In this document: one piece after another, positions 34,107-46,680 of the stretch
Position numbering within the stretch: the stretch's first letter is position 1
How the letters are laid out: each line of letters opens with the position of its first letter
Source of the DNA: Taxillus chinensis
Lineage: Eukaryota > Streptophyta > Magnoliopsida > Santalales > Loranthaceae
Direction: 5' to 3'
Length of the DNA stretch: 64,000 bases
Assembly (NCBI GenBank): GCA_023512835.1
Contig: CM042089.1
Coordinates: 16,852,562-16,916,561 of the forward strand
Notes under the pieces: model-generated
What the model was told of the DNA's origin: nothing
Seen by the model: the letters and a program-made list of their open reading frames with translations, nothing else
Databases searched by the model: none
Program-made: the position numbers and the translations under genes

Positions 34107-34722
34107 TTGTGTCCTTTAATCCAGAACCTGAACAACACTCCAATGGACAGAAAGTTTGGAGATGAGGAGGAGCTAACCATGGAACAATGTTTGGAAAGGA
34201 TGATCCAAGGCAACAAATATTTGTGGGAAAACCAAGGGAGAGATGAGGAGAATTCAATGATGGCAGACCAACATGTTTATGTTCCAGGCCATGCGGCGAG
34301 ATCAATTTTCATATAGTGCTTGGGATTGCACTATCTATGATCCTCCCACAAGCAGTTATTCATACCAGGAGCCTCCTTGTTATGGTGGGAGTATTAATGG
34401 AGATGGTAGAGAAGTATGGCCAACTTACACCCAACCTGAGGGTGACTACTATCCACAAGAACCACCACCTGAGGAGTTTAATGGTTTCTTCAATGGATAT
34501 TCTGAGAACATATGGGTTGGGCAATATCAAGATGAAGCTTACTCTGAAGCCCCACTCTATGGCAATTATTGTCCATATCAACAACAAGAGTGGCAGCCCC
34601 AAGTTGAAGATGAAGAAACCAGAAGAGAGGGAGAGGATTTGAATGAAAGGCTAGGAAGTATAGAGACTACCATAAAAAAATATAGAGCAATTATTGATGA
34701 GTATGGTTCAAAATGCAGATAA
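34107..34722 (+). CDS. Unrecognised acidic, Tyr/Pro-rich ORFs of element B
   Basis: Two overlapping frames (34107-34316 and 34273-34722). The first is acidic (GDEEELTMEQCLERM). The second is rich in Tyr, Pro and Gln (SSYSYQEPPCYGG, YCPYQQQEWQP) and ends in a short coiled-coil-like part (LNERLGSIETTIKKYRAI). No zinc knuckle or enzyme motif. Position after the primer site is that of gag, so it may be a gag-like or decayed ORF. A one-base change near 34280-34316 would separate them. I cannot name a function. Confidence 0.4.
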
Positions 34723-34918
34723 CGGAGTCTCATCTAACTCCTTTGCTGGTGACACAGAGATAGAGACTGAAGAGAATTGCAAAGCCATCACTCCAACTTC
34801 CATGTATCAATCTTTGACATCTGCCTCACAAGAATGGGAGTTTTCTCGCTAATAATGATTCGAAGATGAAGCTCGCATTCTAGCTGGTCAAACCATTAAT
34901 GATGCTATAGACCAAGAA

Positions 34919-35512
34919 GTGGATACAAGGGCAATGGTTCATTATGATGAGGTTGTCCCTCCACCACAATTTAATAGCCCATGTGATGTATCCACTTCAA
35001 CTCTTCCCATGGTTGGAGCTTATGAGGACAATTTTTCCATCCAAGAAGAAGAGGAAGACTTGAATTGTTCTGGGGTGTTAGAAGAACATGAGAAACCAAT
35101 AAATGACAACCCAAGGATGCAGCAACAAATCTTGGATGATGATGCTATAATTCTCATATCTGAAGGCACATCAAACCAAGGTACTCTTTATGAAGACAAG
35201 CTACATGAGCCCACCACTACTATATTTGCTTTGGAATCATCTTCCCTTATACAAGAGAAGGAAGTGCTTGACAAGGGAGGTAACCATGCGTGCATCATGA
35301 CTACTCCAATTGTGGAGTATGTTGAATTTGTGTTACCACCTCGATGGAATGAGAGGAAGGAGAACCATAAGTTTGTTGAGGTGTCTCCCTATCAACAATT
35401 GAATCAGGAGTTCAAGTGGCTCCCACAGCGGTTCATTCATCCGATTGCTATGGTCTATGAGATCACTGAGGTTTACAATGCCAGGGATGAAAGCCTTTCA
35501 TACATTGGTTGA
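34919..35512 (+). CDS. Unrecognised acidic ORF of element B
   Basis: 197 codons ending at a TGA before the non-coding 3' half. Glu/Asp-rich with many short acidic runs (FSIQEEEEDLNCSG) and a C-terminal part VEYVEFVLPPRWNERKE...QLNQEFKWLPQRFIHPIAM that looks conserved rather than random. It resembles proteins of unknown role in Athila-like non-autonomous elements only in position and composition. Soon after its stop come AAGCGTTGGTTGGGAGACAA-type sequence and a long AT-rich tail. Confidence 0.4.
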   Translation: MDTRAMVHYDEVVPPPQFNSPCDVSTSTLPMVGAYEDNFSIQEEEEDLNCSGVLEEHEKPINDNPRMQQQILDDDAIILISEGTSNQGTLYEDKLHEPTTTIFALESSSLIQEKEVLDKGGNHACIMTTPIVEYVEFVLPPRWNERKENHKFVEVSPYQQLNQEFKWLPQRFIHPIAMVYEITEVYNARDESLSYIG

Positions 35513-37438
35513 GCTTAGTATGACAAAGTCTAGCTACAGACTTTAAATAAAGCGTTGGTTGGGAGACAACCCAATGTTTATTGCTATGTTTTATTTTATG
35601 TTATTTTCCTTTATTTATTTTATTCAATAAATTTGTTTGCAAGCTAACCATGGTGCAGGAGATATAGTTTGGTCTTCATTAACCCTTTTGAAGGCCTTTC
35701 TATTAGGATTTGGACTTTAGGACTACTCAATAAAGCTCAAGTACTGGCTCAACTGCCAAGCTAAAGCTGGATTTTTCAAAGCTGCAACTCAAAAACACAA
35801 GGGATTTTCAAGTGGGAATCATGCAAGGGCATTTGACACATTTTGCACCTTGAAATGGGAAATCCACCGACAGGTAAGTATCTTCCTACTCTCTACTTCA
35901 TGCCATGAGGACATAGCATACTTTTAAGTGTGGTGTGGGGAGTGACTTGAGCCACTTGTTTGTCCTTTATATTGTGTGATTGCATGTTTTGTTTTTGTTT
36001 AAGTGTTTTTGTTGTCCTTTATTTTTATTTTGGGTGATTGTTTGAGTTGTCTGCTTGAGTGATTTGCATGTGGAGGCATGAATATTAAGTATGCAATTTT
36101 GGCTTAAAATTTATTTTTTTTATGCCACATTAGTATCATGTTGTGATAAGGGTGTTAAAGTAGTTAAAATGTGCTATGATTTAATTTGATCATATTTTTA
36201 TCTTTTGAATGATATCACCATGTTTTTAGAGCTGAAGTTTGAATATTAGCTGAGCATGAAATGCTATGATAGACCTAAGTAACCCTTAAAGTTGAGTGAA
36301 AAAGAAATGAAAAATGAGAACAGCTTCTTTTAGCCTTTGAGTGCCATTTTAGGGTATGGGTAATAATTGCTACTCTTCTTGCATTCAACATTGGTTATTT
36401 AATGGTAGGAGTCAAGTAAGCATGTGATTACTTGTTAGTGCTTAGTGTTTGGTGTTTAGTTAGGATGCAAGACCTCTAAGTCACTGTGACTGTCTTTGCA
36501 TTCTTTTCTTTATTGTGTGATATTATTGGAAAAGGCTGTGATGCACGAATGTGAAAAAAAAAGCCATCACTTAATTGGGAAATGGGATGTGAGACATCAA
36601 TGAATTTCTGTCTCTCCTTATGTAGCAAAATGGCAAGGAGTTTGCATTAGAAAAAATCAGTCTTATTTATGTGTTATGTGAGTAAAAAAAAAACAAGAGT
36701 GAATAATCCATCAAGGGAGAGCATAAAATGCAACCTTGTAAGGTTATTACTTAAAAAAAAGAAAAAAAAAAGAAGAAGAGGGATTCAGAATAAAAGCCAC
36801 ACTGGCTTGATGTTTATGTGTGATTGTTTAGATTTATAGCCACATTGGCTCAGTTTTGTTTTGAGGGTGTGAGCTCAATTCCTTAGCTCATGGTTTTGTT
36901 TTATCAGTTATTAGAATAGAGTGTGAGTTTATTGAGTTTACACTAGCGTGTGAGTTCAAATAAAGTAGAATAGAGAGTGTGTTTTCTTTGATGAGCACAA
37001 TAGGGAACTCTCATGATTGCTTGACAAGTACTTAATCAATAGCTGATGGCGAGTGTAGAGATAGAGTTTTTCCATCCATTGTTCATTGATAGGTATTGGG
37101 CTTGAGAATTATTATATTTGAGTGAGGCTGCTTATCCTTGGTAAGAACTTAAAGGGAAACTAAGTGCTATTTTATCATGGATTGCTTGCTCATATCTGAA
37201 ATTTAAGTGGTGATATTGCATGGTTGTTGGACTAGGGATATGGACATGAATGAACTAAGCTATGACTCATTTTGATGCTTAAATTCCATTTCATCATGAT
37301 AGAGTTGCATACTTAGGAAACCATGATTCTCCTTGATTGTTATTTTATTTTTCTTCCATTTCACTGCGTGTTTATTTTATTTTTGCATGCTTGTATCTTT
37401 TTGCTTGAGGACAAGCAATGGTTCAAGTGTGGTGTATT
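35513..37438 (+). other. Non-coding 3' interior of element B
   Basis: AT-rich with A-runs and no coding match. Ends with the purine-rich GTGTGGTGTATT directly before the LTR at 37439. Confidence 0.6.
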
Positions 37439-38939
37439 TGATAACGTGCATTTTATGCCGTTATTCTAGTGTTTATTTAGGATGTTTAAGAGCATTATTA
37501 GAGCCTTATTGCTTCATATATCATATATATTTGCTCTAACCCCTAGGAAGATGCTATTTGCAAATACATGCGTTTTTAAGCTGTTTTGGCAGATTTTGGA
37601 GCTCACTTTTGACATAGTAGATGGCCTCAAACAATTGGCATGCAAGAACAAAAGTTTCTTAGAATGATGTCCTCTACCTACCACAGAAATTTCAGAGCAT
37701 TTGGAGCTGCACGTGAATTCACCCATTTCACGTGCAAGCCTATTTTTGCCTCTCATGCCTCTACAGGATGCAAGGAAGCTTGGGGAGAAGTTTGAGCTGA
37801 TTTGGAGGTGCACGTGAATTCATCATATCACGTGCAAATTGACATGCAGAGATATTTTTGGACCGATCCTATCGTTTTTCCATGCTGATCATTTGTTTCT
37901 GAAGGCCCGTGTCCAAATTGTGGATAGAAGATAGAGATTTTAAAGTTTCGAGTGTTACTTATCAAAACTACGCCGTTTTGATAAATGGGCTAGGGTACAC
38001 ACCTCAAAGCCCATCCAAACTCTATAAATACAGCCTCCACGCCCTCTGCTATGCATACCTAGACCCCCTACACGTTTTTAGAGACAGAGAGAGGCTCCAC
38101 GACTTGGAGGTTGCTCCTTGACCTAGGAGAGCAGCCGTCGCAGCAGCCGTCGCGGATTTTGGAGCCTGGATTTGAAGCTTTGCTGTGCGCGTGGTTAAGA
38201 AGAAGATGTTAAGCTTTTCTACTTTGTGTTTCTTGTAATCATGTGTGAGTAATCTTTTAATCTAGGGGAGCAATGTAGCCCCCTTGTTGCTTTGCTGTGT
38301 TTATGATTATTGGGTTTGGATGATTGAAGTTTTGCATGTTTTATGAATCTGTTCTTAAGTTCTATCTCCTGGATGTACACCTTGGTATTCTTAGCCCTAG
38401 TCAGGGGGCGGATTGAGATTCATAACTTATTTGTAATTGGTGTGATCATTATCCTTTTGCAAGTATGATTTATTGGCTTTGCATGTTTGTGTGTTTAGAT
38501 GACCATTCTGGCATACAACTCTTAAAAGGACCTCAATGACCATTTGTTGTCCTTGGCTTATGTTTAGCATGTTTTCAATCAGACAACCCTAATACCATGA
38601 ACCAGTAGAGATAACATAGGGAGGTGAAATTGTGACCCTAGATGCTTTTAATCCTTGAATCTTAATCCTAAAATCACTTTGCTTTCTTTGTTTATTCGAA
38701 AAACCAAATAAAAATTAGATCTTTAGTTTAAAAAAAGAAAACTTTTTGCCAAGACATTTTATAGAACAAGAGTAATTGGGTGTTTTGATTTGAGAACTAG
38801 AGAACTAGGCTAATCCCTGTGGGTTCGACCCCTTGCTTGTCGCTATTCTTTTAGTGCAAACTTAGGTAATTTATTATCTTGAAGAGAGATTTAACGACAT
38901 TAGCTAGCTCTTTTAGAGAGGCTAAAAATCTGCCTATCA
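37439..38939 (+). repeat. Element B 3' LTR
   Basis: Uninterrupted copy, 1501 bp. It serves as reference for the solo-LTR insertion in the left copy. Confidence 0.95.
37640..38030 (+). promoter_or_regulatory. B U3 module: four G-boxes, ACG palindrome, TATA
   Basis: CACGTG at 37710, 37729, 37811 and 37829, arranged as inverted pairs (arms GCACGTGAA...TTCACGTGC at 37709-37735). A palindrome with half-site ATCAAAAC around TACGCC lies at 37961-37982, and TATAAATA at 38023-38030. The block starting TTAGAATGATGTCCTCTA is shared with the LTRs of element C. Confidence 0.75.
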
Positions 38940-39468
38940 TCAGCCACTACTAGAGTTGATTCACCCATAATGGTTCATCATTGTTGTTGTTATTTATGTT
39001 TATATTTGTTTTTTGGTTCTTTTTATTTATTTATTTATTTCCTATAATTATTTTTATTTATGTTGTATGTGATATGTATGATGTAAAAAAAAGGAAGAAA
39101 GAAAAAGGGACGAAAAAGAAAAAGAGAGAAGAGGAGAGATTTAATTGCTCACTTGCATACATCGCATTTTAGTTTAAATTTGTGTTATTTCAACAAAAAA
39201 TGAAGGGCTAACAAAAGATATTAAAAAGAAAAATTAAATTTTTGAAATTAGAGGTAAGCAAACCTTAGGTCACATTATGCTAATCCCAAAAATGAAATTA
39301 AAAACAAAAAACTAAAAATCGAAAATGAAAAAAACAAAAACAAACAAACAAAGCAAAATAAACACACACAAAGAAAAATAAGGACAACACCAAAACGAAA
39401 ACTTTAGGATTCCCTTTGGATAATTAAGTTAAAATAAATTTAATTTTAACTTTAACAAAAAAATAATA
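38940..39468. other. AT-rich flank between B and D
   Basis: Purine-rich and poly-A/T sequence, no gene. It continues across element D into 48838, so it is the old target of D, probably part of a decayed Tat-type LTR. Confidence 0.45.
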
Positions 39469-41809
39469 TGTAAAGACCCGTACTCGAATCACATTGGAGC
39501 TAGCCCCTGAATAGAGTGAGAAATATCTTTTTTGGCACCTGTAACCTTAGTATGAACATTTTGAGTTATTAATATTATTTTAACATTTTGAGTCGATTGA
39601 TATGTGTCATCATTAGTATAATTACTTTAATATTTTGAATTCACTACCATTATGATGTTAATATTATTAATATGATCCTTTAAATATTTGAGTTGTTACT
39701 ATAATAATTAGTAATAGAATTGGAAATATTATTTGAGTTTATTATTATTCTCATGTGATCATTATTAATCTGATTATTTTAATATCTTGGATTAATTATT
39801 ATAATGAGTATTCATTATTATTATTATTATTATTATTGCAATTATTAAGGTTATCGGTTTCAAGGGAGTCGCACCACGCCGTCATTAAGAAGAAGGAAGA
39901 GGCTCAGGCTCAAGGGCGTCGCACCAAGCCATCGTGAAGAAGGAGGAAGGGGCGTCGGCTTCAAGGGCGTTGTTCTTCGGGGGAACCGCGGCCGGGTTGG
40001 AGCGATCTTCCACGAGAAGGAGATAGAAGAGGGGCGACGTCGGGTGCTACTTCGTGGGTCGGCCTCCGACGCCTGTGCACACCGTGCGGTCGAGCAGAGG
40101 TGAGGGGAAGGAGGGACAGCGGCATCTGCGCCATCCCATGGACCGTTTGGTGCGCCTCATGCAAATCTGAAGGAAGGGGGCGGTGGCATCAGTGCCGCCC
40201 CCATACGTCGTCGCGCGTGCGCGGGCCGATGTCCGCTTGGGAACAGGGGCGCCTTCAAAGCCGTCCCCAGGTGCCTCTCGCCAACCCTAACGAGTTGGCA
40301 GGTTGGATTAGCTCCCCTTGTGATTAATATTATTTCTTCCATCTATTCTTGTAGCTTAAAATACTAAGTTTATTTCAAATCATTGGGCATAAACGGCCAC
40401 ACCGCGGAAGGATGAGAAAGCGACCGCCAAACGCAGGCGGTCCAGGCGATGGGGGCCGCGGTGGATTGGGGCAGACTTTAGACCGCAACGGGACCCTGAC
40501 GTGTCTTCCGGCGAAGCTGCATCGAGACGCGGGTCCTATCCCTATGGTCGTAAGAAAAAGTCAGTCCAGCTTCCCATAGGGAAATTTTTAGCTATCAAAT
40601 GGAAATTTAAAGTCTTACTCGAGGAATAACACAATCAACATGCTAAGACATTAGCCACTAAATCACCATGATAGACAAAAGAGCAAAAGAAGAGCTCCAG
40701 AGCCCGGAATAATAAATAAATAAATAAATAAATAATAAGTAAATAAATAAGTAGGTAAATAAATAAAGAAAATGGGGCTACTTGGACTTGATATCGTAGT
40801 TTTATGTTATAGATATTATTTGGGGTTTGCCATTATTGGTTTATCGATTTAAATGTTTCGTATAATTGATGTATTGAATGCTAACTACTAGAGAATTATG
40901 TTGATTATTTACATGTGTGAAATTAGTGGTAAAGCGGTTGGGTTATTTTGTTTATTTTCTTGCATGTGTGGATGTGATGAATTGGTATCTATTAATTATG
41001 TATGTGGACTATGTGATAAATTGGTGTATATTAATTGTGGGTGTTGATTTTATGATGAGATTGGTTGGGTTAACTGCGGGTCCCACATAAGGCTGGCAAG
41101 AGGCCGCAGGTCCCCTATGTGGCTGGTAACCCAGGTCCCATATGTGGCAGGTTGTCAAAAATACCACAGGTCCCACATATGGCTGTCTAGTAGTGGTATG
41201 AATTCATGGAGTTGGTAGTGGGAATCCCGTGGATGGATAAATGGCCGGTGTGAACCTTTAATGATGGAAATGTGATGTGATGTTTTATTTGTGATTTAAT
41301 GAAATTTAATTGTGACACTACACTAAAGACAAGCATACACCGATTATACACACTTAGGAATTCATATAATAGAGTACTGGAGATGGGGATCATCTACTGG
41401 GCATTCGTGCTCACCCTGCTTTATTTTTATTTCCTACAAGTTGTAGGGAGTAGCTGGTGGAGCCATAGTGAGGCAGGACGGGACATCCTTGGTGTAGAAT
41501 TTAATTAGTAGACGATTTGTTTTTATTTTATTTCATCTTTTCATTTTCCGGACTTGGGTCCGTGGTAGTTGTAGAACCTTGTTGGTGAAACTTATATGTG
41601 AGTTATTCTGTGTGTTGGATATTATGAGAATTGAGTGCATTGTTGTACCATTTTAATAAATCTTGAATTGGATTCATTAGTGTGTACAATTCTACCCCTG
41701 TTGTAGTATTGTACGAGATTGGATCAGTCACCAACCCCTCGATCCCCGGAGTGGGCATGGGAAAGTCACGTTCCTGGTTCTATCGTTTTCAGAACTTGGG
41801 GGTGTGACA
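39469..41809 (+). repeat. Element D 5' LTR (core promoter missing)
   Basis: Lacks ~339 bp present in the other LTR at 46602-46940, junction at 39854/39855. Carries an extra ~57-bp duplication around 39862-39915 (two CAAGGG..GTCGCACCA units). Short CAGGTCCCA(T/C)AT-type repeats at 41075-41190. Confidence 0.9.
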
Positions 41810-41812
41810 AGT

Positions 41813-41824
41813 TGGTATCAAAGC
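41813..41824 (+). other. Primer-binding site of D
   Basis: TGGTATCAAAGC: one base off the usual TGGTATCAGAGC of the initiator tRNA-Met, three bases after the LTR. Confidence 0.8.
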
Positions 41825-44800
41825 GGTCGGTTTAGTGGACCTAGCATAGTAAGGTGATTGATTGAGACTTTGGAGCTTATGAGACATTAGGGAGGGCGCC
41901 TGATCAACGCAGTCCTTAATGGTGTCCTTGGTTACCTTAGTGTCAGTCAGATCATCTTAGGATGCATTGGGATGGGTGCATACATGACATGACATTGCTT
42001 GTACATTTAGGGCACTAGAATTGGTTGCGCTTGATACTCTGATGATGTTTGACTTTATAGTCATGGAAATTTCTTGAAATTGCTTGGAATGATTTGCGTA
42101 GTTGCTTGTTAATGACTTACATTATTTTGGACTGACCTGTATTGTTTTGAGCTGATTCAAGTATGATATGCTATAGTATTATCTTTCGCTTGATGTTATT
42201 ATGATGATGTGGTAGGGGAAATATGAACCCTATCAATTGTTCGATGGCTTAGGTAGCCAGTTAAATGTTTGGGTAAATGTAATGGATTTCGGGGGAAAAT
42301 GAACCCCACTGTTATATGATGAGGACCTATTGGGTCATGCTTGTTATGGGTGATTGCTTGATGGAAGTGTATAGGAAGGGGGCAATGTCCAATGGATGAC
42401 AGTTGGGACTTATGAGTTCTATGTGGTGTAGACTTAGGGGTCACTACTTAGGAGTAATAATTGCATTTTATTTATGCTTTATGACAAATATTTGTGCAAT
42501 AATTTGAACTTAATTGATTATTTTAATTACGCAAATTTTATTCATTGGTATTTTGAGCTTTAGTGTAATTTTTTTAAATGCAATTTTAGAGAAATTTAAA
42601 ATGTACTTTGAGTGATTTGGATTGCGTGGCATAATTTAATGCATTTAAAAAAAATTCTTCTAAATTTCTTATTTTACCATGTTTTTTAATTTTATAGAAT
42701 TAATATTAATTTGATGGATTTTTACTGTTTATTTATTTATCCATTTTAATATTAATTTTTGGACTAAGGAAATTTTGGGCAGAAGAGCTTTTGCATGTGG
42801 AGATATGATTAATTTATTTTGGTGAGAGTTAATTATTTTTTTAAAAAAATATGTGTGAGATTTACTTGGCGTAAATTTATGGAATTAAATCGATGAGTGT
42901 ATGAATTGAAAGAATGAATATTTTTTAAAAAAAAAATCATATGGAGTCACGAGTGAGGTAGAGTAATTTGTAATTATCTCTTGAAAAGGGTGTTAGAGCT
43001 TGCTTGTTTACTTGATATGGACCTACGGGTCATGATTGTTTCTCCTATGATGTGAATTGATGTATCATGTTTGTCTAACGTGTGGTATATAAAGTAGTAG
43101 CAAAAGGATTGGAAGGTTGGAAAAATGTAACTTAATAAAAGTAAAACATGAAGTACAACAATGGTAAATAATGGAATAAAATATTCAAGGATTAAATAGT
43201 ATAGTTAATATAATAATACGGTAGAAACTAACAACTGTTATGACTAGCAATATATACTGATAAGATATTAGGCTTAAATATTATGAGAAAATCATGATGG
43301 GATTGGTAGATTCAATAATGGTTTATTTTCGTTTTAAGGCAATTAAAGGGTAGACGTGCCAATGTGTGGGAGAGATAATGATGACATAGTCTTTTGGAAT
43401 GGGAGTGGAGAATTCATATCCTTTCGATAAAATATTTTAATAACTTGTCTTTTCAAAAATGTTAATGAGTAGATGATTTAGAAGGTGATTAAATAATCTG
43501 AGAAATAATGGGAGCTATATTTCTTATGACTTTAAGGTATAGTTAAATGTTGTATATCGATTTTTCAGTCATCGTATGTTGACTTAGTTAAATGCTACTA
43601 GTTAGTTGAAATGCTATATAAGATTTTGGTTGAATGTTAGTGAATAGTATTGAGCATTCTTGGGTATGCCTTTTTCCTTGACTCGATTGCCATTATAATT
43701 GTGTAAATATCGATAGGTTGTTGGCCTGCTTGTTTTTGAGTAGTTGCTCGTTGTTGGTTGCATGCACCTTGAGTGGTGTTGGCTTGTGGTGGACTATGTT
43801 GATGCGTGTAACCGGTTATTGATAAGAATGGTAAATATACAATAAAACAAAAAAAAACATAAATAATATACTTACAACACTAGTAATAATAGTAAATAAA
43901 TGAATAAATAATGATGATCAACTCTGTGTTAAATATTATTGTGATTCATGTCGATTAATGTCAATGTGGATTACCACATTGTATGATTGTTTGGATATTC
44001 TTCATATGATATGGCGTGTAAATGACATGTTATGGACTTTTACCCTGTTTTAGGGTATAGTTGTATGATGTGACTACGTGTTATTTGATGTAATGTGAAC
44101 GCATATTATTGTGTTGTGCTTGAAAGTGTGTTATGTGGCAGTGGAGCCTGTGTGGCTGTGGTTATGGTAGCCTGTGTGGCAGTGGAGCCTGTGGCTGTGA
44201 ATGTGGAAGCCTGTAAGGTCGGGGCTGTGATTGTGCTTGCTTGGTTGTCTTAATTATAAATGTTGTTTCTAACCTGTTTATCTATTATGATTAGTGATTG
44301 ATACGTGTATCGTGTTATGTATATATGTCTGAGTGTGACCATGATGGTATTTCCTATTGTTGCCTTGTTCCACTTGGGCTGGTTTGTTGTTAGTTACATA
44401 CATTATTATTTTGTGTGGTGACACATGCTGAACTATGATGGACCTCATTTATTGATTATTTGGCTTGATTGATTTGGTGGTAAGCATGATAACGTGGAAC
44501 TGGTAGATGATTTAAGGTGGGACTAGCATAGTGAGCTTTCCCTCAGTGATGTTAGTTTGACGTGTTGTTTTGTTTGGTTTTTCTATCTGTGATTGTTGCA
44601 TGGCCGATATGCATTTTTAATATGCGGTCATGACTCATAAAGCATTGTGTACTTGTTGTGGTTGTTGGGGGATATTAGTTATATGAGGGTAGGTTGTTGG
44701 ACTTTGGTAATGCAATATTTAATTGAGGTGGTGCGTTTACCCTGTTGATCTAAGCTGATAGTGCTTTGATGGATTTTTGGGTTATAATGTTAATCTTTAT

Positions 44801-45810
44801 TGTTTTGGGTTCTATTAAATTGGTTAGTTCTGGTGGTGATGTTGCATAAGTTAGAGAAATTTTTAGGTAGCATGTGGTCGGTTATGAAGTTGTTGGTATG
44901 GTGTTGTTTCGTTAATGATTCGTTATGATGGTCATTTAGTGGATTAATTACAAGGGGTTACTAGTAGTGGTTCGATATTGGGTATTTGGCATGCAGTGGT
45001 TGTGTGTGGTGCAATCTATTAATTTGATTGGTTATTGGATTTTAATAGGTGATCGTATCGACTATGATCCAGTGATTTATGTTGAGGTGTCAGTTTAACT
45101 ATGTTGATGTGTCCATTTAACCTTGTTGTTATCATGACTATCCGTAGTCTAGAGTTACCACTGGAGTTGGGTGAGTTATGCTGTGTTTCAAGTGACTTAA
45201 TTAAGGATGTGTTACCCGAATATCTAAGCCTTGTTGCGTTGGCAAGGGATCATAAATAATTATAGAAGGATGATAACCCCCCTGCCAACCTCTCCTTATG
45301 TTAAATGTTTAGTGGATGCGTTGTTAGTTCATGGGAATGTAAATCTATAAATACCTTGTTGCTTCGTAATGGTTAATGGTATGTCCTGAAGCATTGTCTT
45401 TGGCTCATGGCTGATGAACTAAGCATTGCCCTATCATTGGGATTGTTGGTTGGTTCGTCTTTTCGGGGACGAAAAGCCCTAAGGGGGAGAGAATGTAAGG
45501 ATTATCCCAATATCTAGTTATGGGAGTATTTGTTTTACGCTACTTTGTTTGTTGTATGTCGTTTTATCATTATATTCATATGTTTTATTCGCTGCTTACG
45601 AGCGCATGCTAGTTTCGGTCTATGTTAGATATTGAACTAGCTCGCCGCTTGTGGGTTATTAAATTTGTAGGGTGGTTTGGGTGTGTCAGAATAGGTGGCA
45701 ATGATTGTATTCGCGTGAGTGTGGGCTTGGTTGGATATCTAGGTCTATGGCGTCCTATGGTGATAGTTGTGACATTTGAATCAGTTGACTTTTCAGGGAC
45801 GAAAAGTTCT
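41825..45810 (+). other. Non-coding interior of D
   Basis: No ORF or domain match; T/A-rich. 44130-44215 holds GTGGCAGTGGAGCCTGTG-type repeats faintly like the 37-bp LTR repeats of C. At 45465-45505 there is GGGGACGAAAAG...AAGGGGGAGAGAA followed by TGTAAGGATTATCCC, a copy of the polypurine tract/LTR-start junction ~330 bp upstream of the true one. Confidence 0.6.
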
Positions 45811-45823
45811 AAGGTGGGGAGGA
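45811..45823 (+). other. Polypurine tract of D
   Basis: AAGGTGGGGAGGA directly before the LTR, preceded by GGGACGAAAAG. Confidence 0.8.
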
Positions 45824-45902
45824 TGTAAAGACCCGTACCCGGATCATATTGGAGCTAGCCCCTGAATAGAGTGAGAAATATCTTTTTGGCAGTGTAACCT
45901 TA

Positions 45903-46265
45903 CCAGCTCTGGGGGGTCAGGTGGACGGCCTTCACGATTATGACCCAGGATCGGCCTCGCTCGGTTTCCGAACCATATTCCCGGGATTCCGGGCCATAGA
46001 TACCCCTGGGGGGGGTCTCTAGGTCAGCCACCAAGTTCACGAGACAGTACCAGGGAGGATGATAACATGAGGTGGTGGGGGTAATAAACCCACTTCGGGC
46101 CAGCGTACCCGGATGGGCACCCCCGGGTGACCATCGGAGAGGACAACTGCGATCTGGGGTGGGTATCAGCATAAAATAAAAAATTGGGGTGTCTGGCCAG
46201 AGATGAAGCCGTGGATGGGAAACCTCCGGGTGACCAACTATCAGGTAACAAATGCGACCGGATCC

Positions 46266-46295
<30 letters not shown>
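45903..46295 (+). mobile_element. Poly-A-tailed insertion (non-LTR retroposon) in the D 3' LTR
   Basis: About 390 bp absent from the other D LTR, ending in a run of 31 A (46267-46297) and flanked by a 7-bp duplication AACCTTA (45896-45902; 46296-46302). A 3' poly-A plus a variable duplication is the mark of target-primed reverse transcription: a 5'-truncated LINE, a SINE or a processed copy. I see no clear RNA polymerase III A/B boxes and no LINE coding match, so the source is open. Confidence 0.75.
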
Positions 46296-46301
<6 letters not shown>

Positions 46302-46672
46302 AGCATGAACATTTTGAGTTATTAATATTATTTTAACATTTTGAGTCGATTGCTATGTGTCATCATTAGTATAATTACTTTAGTATTTTGAATTCACTAT
46401 CATTATGATGTTAATATTATTAATATGATCCTTTAAATATTTGAGTTGTTACTATAATAATTAGTAATAGAATTGGAAATATTATTTGAGTTTATTATTA
46501 TTCTCATGTGATCATAAGTAATCTGATTATTTTAATATCTTGGATTAATTATTATAATGAGTATTCAATATTATTATTATTATTGCAATTATTAAGGTTA
46601 TTGTTTTTAATATTATTACTAATTGTATTATTATTATTATTATTATTATTAAATCTAGTAATTAATTGGTAG

Positions 46673-46680
46673 TATAAAAG
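46673..46680 (+). promoter_or_regulatory. TATA box in the D 3' LTR
   Basis: TATAAAAG in GTAGTATAAAAGGAGGAG, followed by a leader-like stretch. The whole promoter segment is absent from the D 5' LTR. Confidence 0.7.

Larger units (their letters stand above)
30556..38939 (+). mobile_element. Non-autonomous LTR element B (LARD type)
   Basis: LTRs: left 30556-33872 (split by a solo LTR), right 37439-38939 (1501 bp); without the insertion the left is ~1498 bp. Ends TGATAACGTG...TATCA/TGTCA. Primer site TGGCGCCGTTGCCGGGGA (tRNA-Asp type) at 33876-33893. Before the right LTR stands TTGCTTGAGGACAAGC...GTGTGGTG, the purine-rich 3' wording of Athila-like elements. The 3.6-kb interior has no gag-pol, so the element is non-autonomous. 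The flanks do not match directly (TGCCA left, TCAGC right). Confidence 0.85.

Noticed and set aside
39961..40342. Short GC-rich frames in the D LTRs (also 46997-47366)
   Set aside because: Present in both LTR copies with frame-changing differences; non-coding LTR DNA.
45900..46268. 122-codon - strand frame in the poly-A-tailed insertion
   Set aside because: It runs opposite to the poly-A polarity, shows no domain, and looks like a chance frame in GC-rich DNA.
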